Below are positions 9,331 through 24,300 of a stretch of 64,000 nt of DNA, piece by piece. Location: positions 26,915,619 through 26,979,618 of the forward strand of contig CM056550.1 of the NCBI GenBank assembly GCA_029721515.1, given 5' to 3'. The notes under the pieces are model-generated. The model saw only the letters and a program-made list of their open reading frames with translations. It searched no databases and was not told the origin of the DNA. This DNA is from Synanceia verrucosa (taxonomy: Eukaryota; Chordata; Actinopteri; Perciformes; Synanceiidae). Numbering within the stretch: the stretch's first letter is position 1; each line of letters opens with the position of its first letter. A program made the position numbers and the translations under genes.

Positions 9331-12300
9331 GTGAACAGTTTTTCTTATAATAATCACAAATATTTATTTCATACATGTGATGTTGTCTGTGGAAAACTAA
9401 ATGTTGATGTTAAAGTGAAAGCCTGTTTGATGTTTCAAACGGTTTGTCATGTGTCAGTAGACCATGAAGTGCAAAGGTTAGGTTAATTGGACATAATTAT
9501 TTCCCAGCCCAAGGGCACATATTGACCTCAATTCATGCACACATAGGCCTCCACCCGCCCCATGCCTTCCAGCACAGTAGCCCACTATCTACTGCTTCTG
9601 TTTTGTCGTTTGGGTTCCAGTTGTTTCTGTGAAATCTTCTTTTTTTTAAGTTGCCATGATGTCCCATGCTGTAACACTTCATTTATGGCATCTTGCCTTG
9701 ACCACACTGGCTATCCATTGCCACATCAATCCCAAATAAAAATCTTCCAGTCGTGTTTCCTGCTGAGCTGTTGTTGGTATTGGCAGGTTGTGGCTCACTC
9801 TTAACTCTTTGTCGTGATCATTCCTTTTGGTAAAATATCCAGGCTGTTTGAACAGATGCTTCTTCAACATGGCTGAGTGAGAACTAACATTGAGCTGATG
9901 ATAAGCACATTTTTCTGTAATTTCCTCCATCATGATGACCAGTGGCTCCTGTGTTGGAATGGAAATAGTCTTGAGGTTATTTCTCCCTCTCAGTGGAATT
10001 TCTGACCCACTGGCTATCAACCTCATGCCTTTGATGACTGAAAGGTTATCATCAGTGGCCTGACGCTGACGATCAGGGACAGACTGGCTGTGTTGTCATT
10101 GTTTGAGTACTGCTACATGAACATATGAGCCTCTGAATCTCAACCTGTGCATATTTCCATCCAGAACTTTTGTCATTCCTTTTGCCACCCCACCGATTCA
10201 CCACTACAGAGATGAACACACGCAAACGGCTCTGTTTACCCGAGGAACCGTTGAAGGGTAAAAAATGACCCAGATTCATCTCATCTACTGTTCTCTCTCA
10301 GGAGGACTTGTTATTTGGGCTCTTGTCAGGTCATGCAGGGAGAGGTGGGACAAGCCCGAGGCAAGGAGGAGGGTAGCGCCCCAGTATTGATGTGATTGCT
10401 TCCTGCAGTCCCATTATCAAAACTCCTGCAAGGTGCTATTCCTGTGTCACCTCCCACCTTCACAAACTGTCCAAGGTTACATTCAGGACATCTGATTGAA
10501 AAATCCTATTGTGTCGTTTTGTTTACAAAGTCACTGTGCTGAGAAAAGTGCTGTTCCTCCTGTAATCAAAACAAAAAGAGGATTTTCATGGTGGATTATA
10601 TTTGGCTTCACGTGGGATGAAGTTATGACTGTAATCAAAACCAGTGATAGAGGGACATGGAGGTGCCAGGCGGCTGTAAATGTCAGGGCTTTTCGACTTG
10701 ATTTGCAGACTGTTGTTGCGCAGACTTGAGAGTGCAGTCGGGTTATGTAAGGCACTTAATTTGTTAAGCTCTTTAAGTGTAGGTAAGATTTGTGTGTAAA
10801 CATATTTAGTGAAATGCTCCTGACTGTACAACTCTGCAGTGGTTATGCAGTGCTTTGTTTTTCTTTCTTTTTTTTTTGGGGCTCCACAAACAAATGCTGA
10901 CTACTAGTATGGCTGGAGTTCAAGTACGTACCAGAATGATTTCAGAAAGACTGCCAGGCCAACTCGCATTTCTCAGTTTGAATTGCAAATCTAGAGCCAC
11001 AAAATCTCTGTGGCTCAGTACAGCTTCTCTCCGCTGCTCCTCATCCACTGTTTTTCTTGCTAACTTCTGCCTCTTGCTGCTCCCTCCACCCACCCGTCCA
11101 CCCACTTAGAGGATCAGAGGGAAAATCATGTGTGTTATCCTTTCCTTTTTCTTCCCAGGGCAGCATGGTGCTCTGGAATATGGCCAGCTGGACAATGTAG
11201 CTTGCAGTCAACTGGAGGCAGCTAGTGACTAATACACACCTTCCTGTAGCTGAACTGAAATGTGTGTGTGATCCTGTCTGATGTTAGGACACAACTTGAA
11301 GCCTTTAGTGACTAGCCTCCAGTCACATCACAGATGAACTCAAATGTCCACAACTGAACTCTTTATCTATATGTTAATGTGCCTGTTTTAGCTCTTACTT
11401 TCAAGGCTATAATTGTGTTTTGTTTTTTTTTCTTCCCTCACCAGGCAAAACCGATATATGGAGGATGGCTGCTCCTGGCACCAGAGGGAACAAATTTTGA
11501 CAATCCCTTACACAGATCTCGGGTGAGCGTCTCCTTCGCAGGACTTGAAACTGATCATGTTCAGAGCGGAGGATTTTTTTTTTCTTTCCTATTTGCCTCT
11601 TTATGACTTAATTTTCAATAAAATAAATGACGGACCATTGAAAACAAAGGGGGATTGTTTAAAGGGTCTTTCTTTGACACTGTCTGTCACTTCTGCTCAT
11701 GCCAAGAGCTGATCAGTACAATGTTTGTGGTTTTGTGTGAGATAATATTGGATCTGGCATGACTTGGCTTGGCTAACCCTTTTCATTTTGTTATTTACTC
11801 TCCAACTCATTTGATATCTGACAAACAGGAGGTGTGTTATTGTGGCTCCTGTAGCTGTTTCATGGATTCAGCAGCTTCCTGTGGGAGGCCTGGCCCTCTA
11901 TCAGAACAAGTCTCATCCTCTGGCAATAATGAGCCTAATATTGACTTTATTTCACGAGTCCTGCTCCCTTAGCACCGTGTAATAGGAGACTTGCTCTGTT
12001 GCACCGCTTCCTTTATCAGCTCTCAGATTATACTGCAGCGGTGCATCCCAACGAGGAGTACAGGGAATGTGGGGGAGGAGAGGGAAAAGTCCCAGTTCTC
12101 ACAGCCACACTGATGGCTTCCATATGGGTTTTTAGGGAAAAGCACCTCTGGATCCTTCAACTCAACTACTGTCAACACGCTGCTGCCACTTTGACATCAC
12201 TAATGTGTTCTGCCTATTCTTACACTCTGCTGGTGTATAATTAGTGGCCTGTAGTGGTGAGGTGAGGTCGGGGTTTGAGTGACCAACAAACAACAAATGA

Positions 12301-15300
12301 GAAAAAGAGCAGACGTGTTGGGTGAGTCATGTCGTACAGCCACTTCAGCCTGACGGGCTGTGGTTCTGTATTTTGTCCAACAACAGCACTGTAAGCCACA
12401 TATCTCTCACCTTTACTAATGGGCATGACTGCAGTGTCCCTTTAACACCTGTGGAGCTTATCAGCGCCCCTATTTAGACCTTCAGATGCCTTTTAGCTTA
12501 CAAAGCACCTCTCAATATTTCATGGATTTGGCTCAGTGGGAGCCCAGGATATTTAACACTGAGACAAAATGGTGCATTAAGATGAGTGCGGTCAGTGAGC
12601 TCATCGAGCCAGGAGATCAATGGAAACCCCTCACAATATAATTCGAACACATATCGACATAATTACTCTTACCCAAGAGATAAAATGATTTCCTTGTTTG
12701 TTAAATTTGACCTTGCAGTTAAAAAGGAAATATGATGCTTCATCTTCCCCAGACTGGGATCCATTAACATTGTGCACTCAGTGTGTTTGGGCCAACGCTC
12801 ACGTGATACTGTCAGATATCAGTTCAAGGTTGCATACATTTAATATCCTGTAAGACAAATTCATTAAGCTGAGACATAAAAAACAGGTTTACTGTCTGTG
12901 TTGAATGCTCTGTCTGTTGGCCTTTCTCCTCGCACATTTACCAAGAAAAACAATCTGGTTTCCAGTTAGCTTGAGACGCTTGTGATGTGGTAAAAACTTT
13001 GCCAAGAGCTGGATGCCACTGCAAGTCAACTGTTTCCCAAAGGCTCGCTAGCCTGTGTGTGTATTTATTGTTTGTGCACTGTAGTGTAGTGGCCAAGTCC
13101 TTTTTTACCCTGAGTTGTGTGTAAGATTCAAGATTTAATTGTAATATCCACTGATCTAATAAAAAAACTTGGCTTTACAAACTAAATATCTGTCCGTGCT
13201 TGGAACAGTAGCCTGTTTGTTAAACTTTCTAAATTGGCTAATGTATAATAAGCAACAGCTTTCAAAGCCATGCTAAGTCCTGGCTTATTTTCACATATTG
13301 CTTCATCCTTTATAAAATGCTGAAGTGTTTTAAAAAAGATGATGTGATCGTGTCAATAGTTGAAGAATTTATCTTTTTTTTCTTACTTAATACAGAAATG
13401 GCAGCGGAGGTTCTTCATCCTTTACGAGCACGGCTTACTCCGCTATGCTCTGGACGAAATGGTGAGTGAAAGTGTTCATCCTGTCCTAAAATGTCCTTGT
13501 TATACTGTAGTAATACTGATCTTTGAAGAATGGTTTCAAATACTAGCTGGCAGCATGGTCTATATGAGCAAATGAATGATGGCAATGATGGCTCATGTGG
13601 TAAATCCTCTCCATTATTTGGCACGTTAGTTACACCCACCCACTAAACTTATGATTGATTCCCATGTGTGTTTCTCTCCTCTGTTGTTAATCTGCTATTA
13701 ATGAAACTCGGCACAACATCCATCCATGAAAGGGAAGTGATTAAGTCCTTTTTATATCCTTTAAGTGTTTCAATATGAAAATGATGGAGGAAGTGTGTAG
13801 AAAGTTAACACTCAAATAAAACAGATCACAAAATAGACTTGCTCATTTCGGACTAATTTGAAGATTTTTTTTTTTTAAGCACAGGGCCAGCTAACTAGCA
13901 CAGCAGTGTCAAAAGTAATGAAGTGACAGACGTGGCGTTGAGGATAAAAGTCATGTGCCAAGCTGTGTGAGTTTGTTCAAGTGGCTGACACACTTATTGT
14001 GCAAGAGCCCCATGGCAACTTCCTGTTTGAAAAGATAAACTTAAAGAAATACACTCAATGTCAGGAAGATTGATGTCTTTAGTGACATTTATAGGTGCAA
14101 CAGTTGAATTCTTATAAATACTTATAAAAGTGTGTTTCTATTTCAGTTCATGCTTTTGTAGGTTACGTTTTTATCCTACATGGTTTCTATATACACTGTA
14201 GCATGTGGGCTGGGCATGCTGAATATTGATTGACCTGAAACAGTTATAGACAGTTTTTTCTAAATGTGGATGTGCTTTGAAATGAAGTGAAAGCAGAAGC
14301 AGTTGAAACAGCATTTTCTTTGTTGCTTTTGACCCTTTCATACTGTATGAGGTATTTTCTGGCAGAGGAGAGCGACACTGAGAAGGTTTATCTAATGGAA
14401 GCAGCCGGAGCAAGGATGCTGTGTTGTTGTTTTTCTTTACCGTGACCTTCAGAGTCATCTCATTCCCCCTATAGATCTCTGCTATTTTCACAGAGCAACC
14501 AATGTTGTATTAAAAAGCTTTTTGTAATCTTACTGAATGTGTGAAAAATGCTGGCCGATATGTTTTCAAACTGAAGCATTGAATCGTATTTGTGAGGAAC
14601 TGGTGGAGAATGATGACACCAGAAGAAGGATGGATGATGTGTTTACTGGAGGAAACAAAGAAACGAGGCGGATGTCCTCCTTTCATTCATCGTTCTTGCT
14701 GGATGTCACTCTTCATCTTTTCATCTCCGTTCTGAATGCAGGATCAAAAGGAGGAGGGGGTAGCAGGGGTCTAGAGCTGGAAATATCAAGTGACACTAAA
14801 TATAGAAGCTCACTTCACAGAATGCATTAGAATAATTGTTTCGTGTTGAATAAACAGCAGAAAAAAAAAAAACTTGGTTAATTGCATCCATATCTGGCCT
14901 TCATTTACTCTGGACAAAGAGGTAAAATGAATATTCGTACTGTTTGACGTCAAACATCGGATACGGGTTACAAACCGTGGCATTATAGGATTTCATAAAT
15001 TGCATTTTAATGCCTTTTTCACTTTTATAGACAACATAGGTAATGGCTGTAGAATATATTTAGTGCCAATATATTGCATGAAGTTTCAATAAATATTAAC
15101 AGCTGAGCAGTTTGAGGGTTTGACTGATGTGTTTTATACCAGTCATCAAATCCAAGTGGTTGGTTTAGTAGCTTGTATTGTTTTGCCTTTTTTTAAAAAG
15201 TGATCTCAGCTTTGTTATTGCAACATTTTGTTTGTGCAGTGATGCCAAAGCTAATAAACATTATTGCATCATTGATGTGCAGTAGGTTAATTTCCCATGC

Positions 15301-18300
15301 TGGATGATGGGTAAGGATGTGAAGTTTAAGCTATGTAGTCTGCATGCAACACATAGTTAAAATGTTTATTGCAAATGCCTCGGATTGCACAAGAAAGAGA
15401 CCAACATTAAGATCAGTTGAAGTCCTTTATTGTGAATGACATGGGGTCAAATGTAAAGATTGCCAGCTTTTACCAGTATATCGTTGCTTCAGACCACATC
15501 AGAGCCCCCATCTGAGAGCACTGGCTGGGGTTGTAGATGAGGAGGTGCCCCTCTGTTTTCCTCTTGGCCTAGTTTTATGGCTCTTGTGTCTTGGCTCTAA
15601 CCAAACCCAGATGGGCTGCGGTCCCAACCTGCAGGATGTGGCATGGCTCTGGGGGAAAGGAATGGGTTAGCAGAGGCCTGGGAGAGATCACAGTTTTTGA
15701 AGCCATCGATTTGGGGTTGCCCACCTACGGTGAACACCCAACACGACGCACCACTGCCATCATTTTATGCTAAGAGCAGCTGCAGCTTTGAAGAGCTGCA
15801 ATGTGCAGGAGACAAGTGTAAAAAGAAGAAGGTTCAGTAAGGGTAAGATTGAGAGGAAATAGTATTCTTAATTATTGGAAGGACGGCAAGGGAGAATAGC
15901 TGAAAAGGTTGGCCTGCACAGAACGTGCTGCCATGCAAGGCTAATGTGATCGTGGATCGTTTCTTGGCGTAGGCCTCCAAAGAAGGGCGTGGAATTTTGT
16001 TGTGTCCAAGATAGCTCACTCAGTTTTATCACTGTGTAGTTTATGAGCTGTAAACATGGAAATGAGACTCACAAAGTCCAGTGTCAATTCACTCTCCAGT
16101 ATTTGCTGAATGTACGAGCTAGATTTTCCCACAGCAACCTACACAGCAATTTCAGGGGAGTGTTGCCAAGGCAACATGTTTTGTCCCTTTGTCCAGCACC
16201 CGTTGACCATGGCATGTGCACCATAGGACGAGTTATTCTCAGCTTTGTGGAGAGCTCTGACGGTCTCTATCCTCCTGACTGTCGGGATATAGGACAGAAC
16301 GCTCTGGAAGCGAAACACGAGTGTGTGTGTGGGCTGAGGCCGTCTCTAGGCTCACATGGTGAGCGAGCCTGTGGGGGGAAAAAACAGACACAGCATCGAA
16401 ACAAATGTACAAGGCTGGAAGGCGTGTGTTTGTGTGTGTGTGCGTGTGTATGTGTGTGTGTGTGTGTGTGTCAGGAACAGGTGCGTCAAGGTTTGAGAAA
16501 CCTCAGCTTGAGTTAACACTGCCAAGAGAAAACGGTCTTGTAATCATTTTGAGGTAATGGTGAAGAAAAATGAACGAAGTGGACAGAGGTCGCCCAAACA
16601 CGACTGTGTCAATAAGCTGCTCAAGTTCATTTAAGTGATGTGAGAAACACGCATACACACCCCAAATCCATTATCGCCTGGTGGTGAGGGCAGGGTACGT
16701 GGGTGTGAAGAACTCTGCAGCTCCACAAAGCCACTTAAATGACATCAGTGTGAGTTAAAATGATCAACGCCCACACTCTAATAACCACTTTGCTGTGCAG
16801 TCCTAAATATCTCACACAACACCTAGCTCCCATTAACCTTGCGTTGACCTAATCATAACCTTTTCCTGCTGACACACTCACTCACCCCTCATCATATGAT
16901 CTATGCCTTTTATCTTTCCAATGTCTCAATCTCTGTTGTGGTCTCTGATTCACACTGAATCATGGCCTCAGTTGCTTACTTGCATCCTTTTGCGCTGAAA
17001 CTCTTTTATTACCATTGACGGCCCAATGTGTTCAATATTTCGTCACTTTTTGGCCATCGGAAAAGACAGCGCATTGTTGTTTTCTCATGCTCGTCAATTT
17101 GTGTGTTTTTTCCAGACTGAACACGCACAGTATACCTGCAAATAAAACGAGGCTACCTATTGAGTTGCACTGCACAAAAGGCCCATTCAGAGATGCTTGA
17201 ATTGCATTTGCCTTTAGACTGTATTGACTGCAGTTGACTGTCTGCACCACAGTCACATCCCTTGTTATTCAAGGGAGAATGTGATGTTCTCACGATGTTT
17301 CAGCTGTTGAAGTCATTCTCATTTCAGCTTAGCTCAATTAATTTCTTGTGTTTACTGGAAATGAAGTAGTGAACCCCTGCCTCATAGCACAGTCCAAGAA
17401 CTGAGAACATTTTGACAAATTTCCCTCCATTTCCCACACGTTTGTGCATTCTTTTAACTTGAGGCACACTATTCAGTTGCCTCTCTCCTGAATCTTCCAG
17501 ACATACACAACCATTAAATGTTTGCCCTCGGACTTGTGCGACCTTTTGACATGCTGATACATGCAAAAAACGCTCTCCCTTTTCATGCCCAAGGAAACAT
17601 GAAATTCTGGGCCATTTTTTAACAAATTTGAGTAGTTTTGTCTGGATTTGGAAATGAGCTTTCAAGGAAATCGATGAGTGGGCTCCATTGTTGCCTTCAG
17701 GCACTATGCAGGGAATAAGCAGAGGCTGGCCACCCCACCCCATCAAATTATAATTACTTATAGGGGAGCTCAAACTGTCCAGCAAGCTATGGGAAACAGT
17801 GGTGAAGGAAGTAAAGACTGCCAGGAGTACACAAGTTTGTGTTAAAGTGCAAGACGGAAAGAAGGAAGATTATGCTTGAAACATTAAATGGAGAGAGACT
17901 CAGATAATTTAAAGGGAAAAGGATAAAGATTAAATGAGATGTCGGTCACAGCCCGCGTTGATAAGACAGTGTATGTCATCCATATTGGATCATTGTGGGA
18001 TGTTTACCAAGTGTGGGTCTTGGGTTAGGCTTTGGTTTTGTAGAGATATGGTGTGTGAGAGTCTTCTTTAACCCCTGCCCTTCCTTCCCCTGGTTCCAGT
18101 AGGAACTGATCTGCTGGAATGTAAACAGCCATGGATTACAGTGGGGTCACTGTTCCCATTGCACAAAGCCACAAAACCATGGGAACAGCCATTCATACAG
18201 CTTGTAATCATCAGGGTCTACAATCTGTAGCTGCTGCCCAACCCCACACCTCAAAGCCCAATTTACTATATTTGTAAAAGTGCATTCCCTTGTTTTTGTT

Positions 18301-21300
18301 TTCATTTACAGAAATGGGGAATTTTTGAGGATGCTTGTCACTGTTTTGTCCCAGAAATTCCCAACTGGTGGAAATGAGGGCGTGACACAAAGGGCATTAT
18401 CTTTTCCAGTTGTGCACCACTGTGCAGGTATCTCAGCCAGATAGTTGGAGTCAAATGTGCAAAACAAATGCAAAAACCCTCTTCAGCCTTGCCGTCCTGA
18501 AACGTTTGTTGTGAAACTACATTCTTGTCAATGTTTCGGTCAAACAAATCAAACACTTGTTCTTATTGACTTTAATTCATAACATGATTGAAAAGAAAGC
18601 CTCAAATTCCCCAATGGTTATGCTTTTTAGACAGTTCTGGCTGATCCTCTGTACAATGATACACTCAACTTTGTGCACAATATTTAGTGTGAACAGGTCA
18701 TTTCATAGAAGCACATGTTTTGAAAATGCTGTACCACACCCAGTGCTTTCCTGTTTACTTTTATCTGGAAAACAGATACTGTAATGGAACCTAAGTGTCG
18801 TCAGAAAACACGATGGCTTATTATTAGCAGCCTTAAAGACAGGACTATATTTAGTCTTTCTATATGTGAGAGCAACTTGGCAAGGTGTTGTGAACCCAGA
18901 CCAGTCTCCCCATTAGATCCAAGCCAAGGACTCCACTCTACTCTGTCTGATTGACCTGACACAACCAACTTAACTACAGCTCCTAGAAAAATCAGACCAG
19001 AAGTAATTTGGTAACCTGTGACAGGATCGTACATCCCTGCTTAAGCAGAGGTTCTTATCCACCAGCTCACATTGATCGCTAATCAAGGGCCTTGCTGTCC
19101 TCCAAGTGACCCAGTGTGTGTCCACTTTCCAAGTGAGTGCTTTGCTTTCCACCACAAATTTACCATTACCAGGAGAGTATGACTGAGCTGAATACCATGA
19201 CAGGTCTCATGGACGATGGCCTAGGTTATTTTTTTGGGCTTGATGAATGACCAATCTGGCTCTCCATTGGCCTTTTTGGTCTGACTTTCCAGAGTCCTCT
19301 TATCTGTTCTTTAGTTTTTGCCTTGACTTTAGCCACTACATCATTCCGGATGTGTCCAAGATAAAAATCTTATCCCCTCCACTTGTTCACTGTTTGAACA
19401 CTTAAACTTCTTTAGTCAGAGGTACAGTAACCCTGTCTGGCTCAGGACCAAGTCTGCTCTCTAAACATTAAACTCCCGAGTTTGCCCTGGATGTGAGCCA
19501 CTATTCTACACGGCACCACTTTGGTCACTTTTATTGTCTTTATCTTTAAAAGTGTAATTTAAAGCTGTTGCTGTTAGTGAATAGACACACAGGGAGTAGT
19601 GCCCAGAAACAAGATCCCAGCTGATTTGAGACTAAACTTAATTGTGGTTTTGGTCTTGTTCTAATGTTTCATGCTTTCCAACTGACCTCCCCCTCACCCA
19701 CTCTAATTCTGCATTTGTGTGTGTTCCACAGTCAAAAGACCTAATGAGTCTAAAACTAATGGGTTCAAATTACTTATTAAATTCAGATACAGTCAATAAA
19801 ACAGCATTGTTCTCCAGTATGCTCTCTCAAACACAAAGAAAAGGGGCTAAGCTGCTGCCGTCTGATTGGATGTGCAGAAAGTGCTTACACTGAAAATAAG
19901 ATTGAATTCATTGCCATGAATTGACCTGGAAATGCAAAGACAAATTAGTCAAGCCACATCGGTAAGCAGGTGTTTGTCTTCTCTTAATGTATTAAACATG
20001 TCAGCTTGAACAATGTAGCCACTAGGGTGGTGTTTCCTTATGATTTCAAAGCAATTTGGGCACATTTTATACCAGAGGAGCAAGGTTATGGTGATTGTGG
20101 GGGTAGGAGGGTTGCGGCTGGGGTAGCGGGGTTGTGACAGGGTAGCAGGGTTTGCCGATCGCAGAGGGTAGCGGGGTACTGTGGTAAACCGCCATACTGC
20201 ATTGATTGGGTGCTTTATCACCACGGTAATAAAAAATCCATACCATCACAGCCCTATTTACCACTGGTTATAAGGCTCTGCTTGAACTTGAAGCTTTAAG
20301 CCAATGTGGGCTGTACACAAGTGGAGACAGTCCTTGCCTTCAGTCCGGTGGTCTATGATTATACTGGTGTTCACTGTTGCGTGAGCCTGTAGACAGGATC
20401 GGTTAACACAGGGCACTATGTCCATCAGCACCAGGGTAAAATAGTACTATATTGCTCGTGGCAAATGGTTTCTCATGAGGTATCAGTTTTCTATTGCTGT
20501 TGGATTCCAGTTGGTGTTGAACTTAAACTCTCTTTTAACTTTTTCTTTGTGAATATGATTTCCATGTTTGGTTTAGCTAAAAGCTTGATGGTGGTCCACT
20601 ATTGGTAAGAAGTCCTTAAAAAGCTCTTTTTTCAGGATGTCTTTTTTTTTTTTTTTAACCATCCTTCTCTTTGTACCCTCTTCATTTTCTTGTTCTTTTT
20701 CATGATTTCCAGCTATTCATTATCCAGAGAAAAGCAGCCTCCAGGAGGCTTTGGCTAAACCAGCGTCCACTCACTTGCATGGTCCCCATTTCTACTTTCC
20801 CATTACTCAGTCTGATTCACTTTCCCTTCCTTTTACCTCCTCACTTTCTCTTATTCTGCCACTCTCTCGCATCTCTGTCTTTCACTCCAGCTCTTTCTGG
20901 CCAATAAATCATTTGTGTTGGAGAGAGCAGCCAGCAGTATTGTGTAACTTCTCTCCCTCAAACCCTCCCTTGTCTATAAAGCCAAACACGGCCTGACTGC
21001 CTGCTCGCTCAGTTTGTTCTAAACACTAGACCAGGACACTCACAAAAGGTTTCATTTAAAGCATCAGGGTGAGAGGTTAGCCAGCTCTGAGACGGCACTA
21101 ATAAAACAGTGGGGTAGGTGTCTGCATGTGTGATGGTGGGGGTACAAGATCCCTGAGACTTAAGAAAATGAAAATACTGCTGTTGTAAATTACCCACAGA
21201 TGCTCACCACCATAGCCAACCAATAGATTGAGGTCATATTTGTTATTGAATAACATTTGGCTACACAATTTGTCATGCTCATACACTATAGCTGTGTGTG

Positions 21301-24300
21301 GTTTTTAACTTGTGGGGATGAATAACAAGAGTTGATAAGTTACATCACTGCAGCACGACGTCTCGTTTGGACAAAGTCCAGTTGTAAGCTGGCCCAAGGC
21401 CAGGTGTCTGTTAAACCGCTGCCTTGCAATGGCCTGCAGGATCCACAGCTGCAGCTGAATGTCTTTCCGAATCGCAACAGGTGCAGGTGTATTGGATGGC
21501 CTTTAACCTTTCAACCCAGCTTGGCGACCTGCCGATCCAACCACCTGTTAAGGTCAGAGCTCTGCAACAAAGATATTTTTAGAAAGAAAGAAAGTGCAGT
21601 CTTGGAGCTGGGTTTGCAGACGTATCAAGATAATGAATATTTTCACCTGTGTATCAAGTATTTCTGGGTTGAAGCTCTTGCTATTGTTTGTTTTTGGATG
21701 AGCTACTCACTCAACGACACTCTTTAATAAGCCCAAATTTCCCATTTGAGGCAGCCATGGACTGGCCTGCCTCCAACCTCGACACCAAAGCAGCTTAGCG
21801 CTCTCTCTTCTGTGCTTAGTCTGAAGTGAAAGCAACAAAAAAGTGCCCCCTCTATATAAATAAACATTAACTACTGAATGGAAAAAGGTGTGAAACAAAA
21901 CAAGTGTGTGCAATGAAACAAAAACACTACTTTAAATCATTCATCATTATTATTATGCCACAAGTAACAGAAATTAAATGAATTACTCGTTTTCTTCTCA
22001 TCTGTTTTCATCAACTTCAATTTGTTTTTGCGACTTATTGTATTCAGTTAATATTTGGACATCTTTGATAAGTTGATGATCTGAAATATACTAAAATATT
22101 AAGATGCCCACTACAGAATACATACTGTTGATCTTCTCAGCATGATGGGTGTCTCTGTGGACAACACTAAGCCTGGTATTAAACCTCAATACTTTTTGAG
22201 TGCTGATCAAATATTGTATGTAGTTGTAATTATTTGTCTTGTTTGATTATTATTCAATAATATATTGTCTGATGTAGGCATATACTTGTCAGAGATATAC
22301 AGTATTATATGTTTTGTCTGTTTCTATTGAGACACCTGATGTATTTGAAAGGCTTGCTTTATTTTGTGACACAATTCAAGCCTTTTGTAGAAAAGTACTG
22401 ATTAAGTTCATAATCATAGAGTTTTTAGGTATTGGTAGAGAAACTGCAGTTCTGTATTTATTCTAGTCTTTATATTTTGAGTGCTTGTCAGTCCTAGAAC
22501 ACAAAAAAACATCTTGAAATTAAATTAGCTTCTTCTTGTGTTTTCCGATGACTCCATCCTGTGAATGTATCTGCTATCAGCACTGTTTTGGCCAGGTTAA
22601 CTGCTAACCACCAGACCTTAGCTTGTAGGAAGCTCTTCGTCAGGCCTGTGGAAAAACTGTGCACTCTAAACCTGAGCTATTAGCTGAATTCCCAAAGGAA
22701 TATTTTCCAATCCCTCCCCCATTTTCCCTTCCTTTCTGCCTGATGGGCTAATTTACGTTGACTTAGGCTTTGGCAGATTTGCAGTCATTATCAAAGAGGC
22801 ACTTGAAGCCTGACTGCAGGTCCTTTGCAGTTTCTTCACTCAGTGTAGACTGAGTAGAAACAAGCTTTTTGTTAATTGTGTTGAAGCAGTGAAAAATGCA
22901 GTATTTCTGCATCTCTGGTTTTTTGATAAAAATAGTTTTCTTTTTTCGACCCTGCAATTTTACAGCACCAGCATTTAATGGGTGTCTATTCACCTTGGCC
23001 TACTTTCCAAAGTGCTGTGTCAGAGCTCGGTATGGGATGCTGCAGTAATCCGGACACTGCTGTTTTGGGCCACACTGTGGTCTTGGAACAACTGATTTAG
23101 CTGTTTCTAGTGCTACAACTCCAGGATTTACTGCTCTGGAAGTCAGTGAGCGACTGTCTCGCTACCGGAGAAAGACCATTAAGTTCCTTGAAGTAGAACG
23201 GCAGTTAATACTGGTGGCCATATCTTGCAACTTATCCAGGCATAATCACTATTGGCCTTAGAGTAGCAGTTGCAATGAGGTTGTGCTGGTGCATGCTGTT
23301 AATGGAGGTGTTTTATTAATGGTGTTATCAGTGGGCGCAATTTCCTGCCTCCATGGTCCACTCCCCTGACTGGGATGTGTGACAAAACTAAAATGTTTTA
23401 CAACATGATTTAGCGCTAGCGAATAGTAACAAATAAATTGACACAAAATCCAAAGTTGGGATGATTAGAACTGGGATATTATTCTGTATTCAGTAAGTAA
23501 CAGTTTAGCTATCATTCAGCCACATTACCTTTAGATTTGATGATTCACAGTGATTTATTTGAAGACTGTTTATATTTTAGGCGTAATTGTGCAGCAAAGA
23601 AAGAAGCTGCTTTGATGAATATTAGATGGAGCTGAATAACAGATAAAGGAAAAAGTTACCCATCTGGGAAACTACACATACTGACAATAATTCTGCTTAG
23701 TCTGAGTGAACAGCCAGCGCAACATGACACAACTCGATCGTAGCACCCGTTTCTCTAGCCGGCCCATCTACTCTGTCACCACCCAGACATAGACTGACTG
23801 ATTTCTCACTCTCAGTCTGTGTTTTTTAAGACTTTACACTGTTGACAGAGCTTTGAATACAAGGCTGTATGTAGTAGAATAAGGAAATAATGTACCACAG
23901 TTAAAGTGTTTTATTTGGTACCCACACACACACATGCATTTGATTACTCTGGGCTTGCCACCTTGTGTGTTGTCAAAGATCTGTAGCATCAGCACAGTTG
24001 CATGTGATTGACTGTTCCTGGCCTCCATTTGAAAAGAATCCTGCTGCACTAGCCAGAGAAAATGGTCTTCATCCTCCTCCAACTCTCCCTCGTCTTCCTC
24101 CTCCTCTGCATTTGTCGACTGCTGGCCTCCTAACACAGCATTAAACCACCCACATCCTCTCATCGCTCTACATAAGAGGAACAGTACCGCTACCACCCAC
24201 AGTCCTCTCTGAAATACCTGGTGCAAATATGTGTGAAATGCGTGGCGCTTGGATTTGTTTTTTTTCTCTGAATATTGTGTCGATAAGGTGAACTCGCAGT

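Noticed and set aside
16043..16516. 157-codon plus-strand frame in intron 3
   Set aside because: Its C-terminal third is translation of the (TG)n microsatellite and the rest has no recognisable motif.
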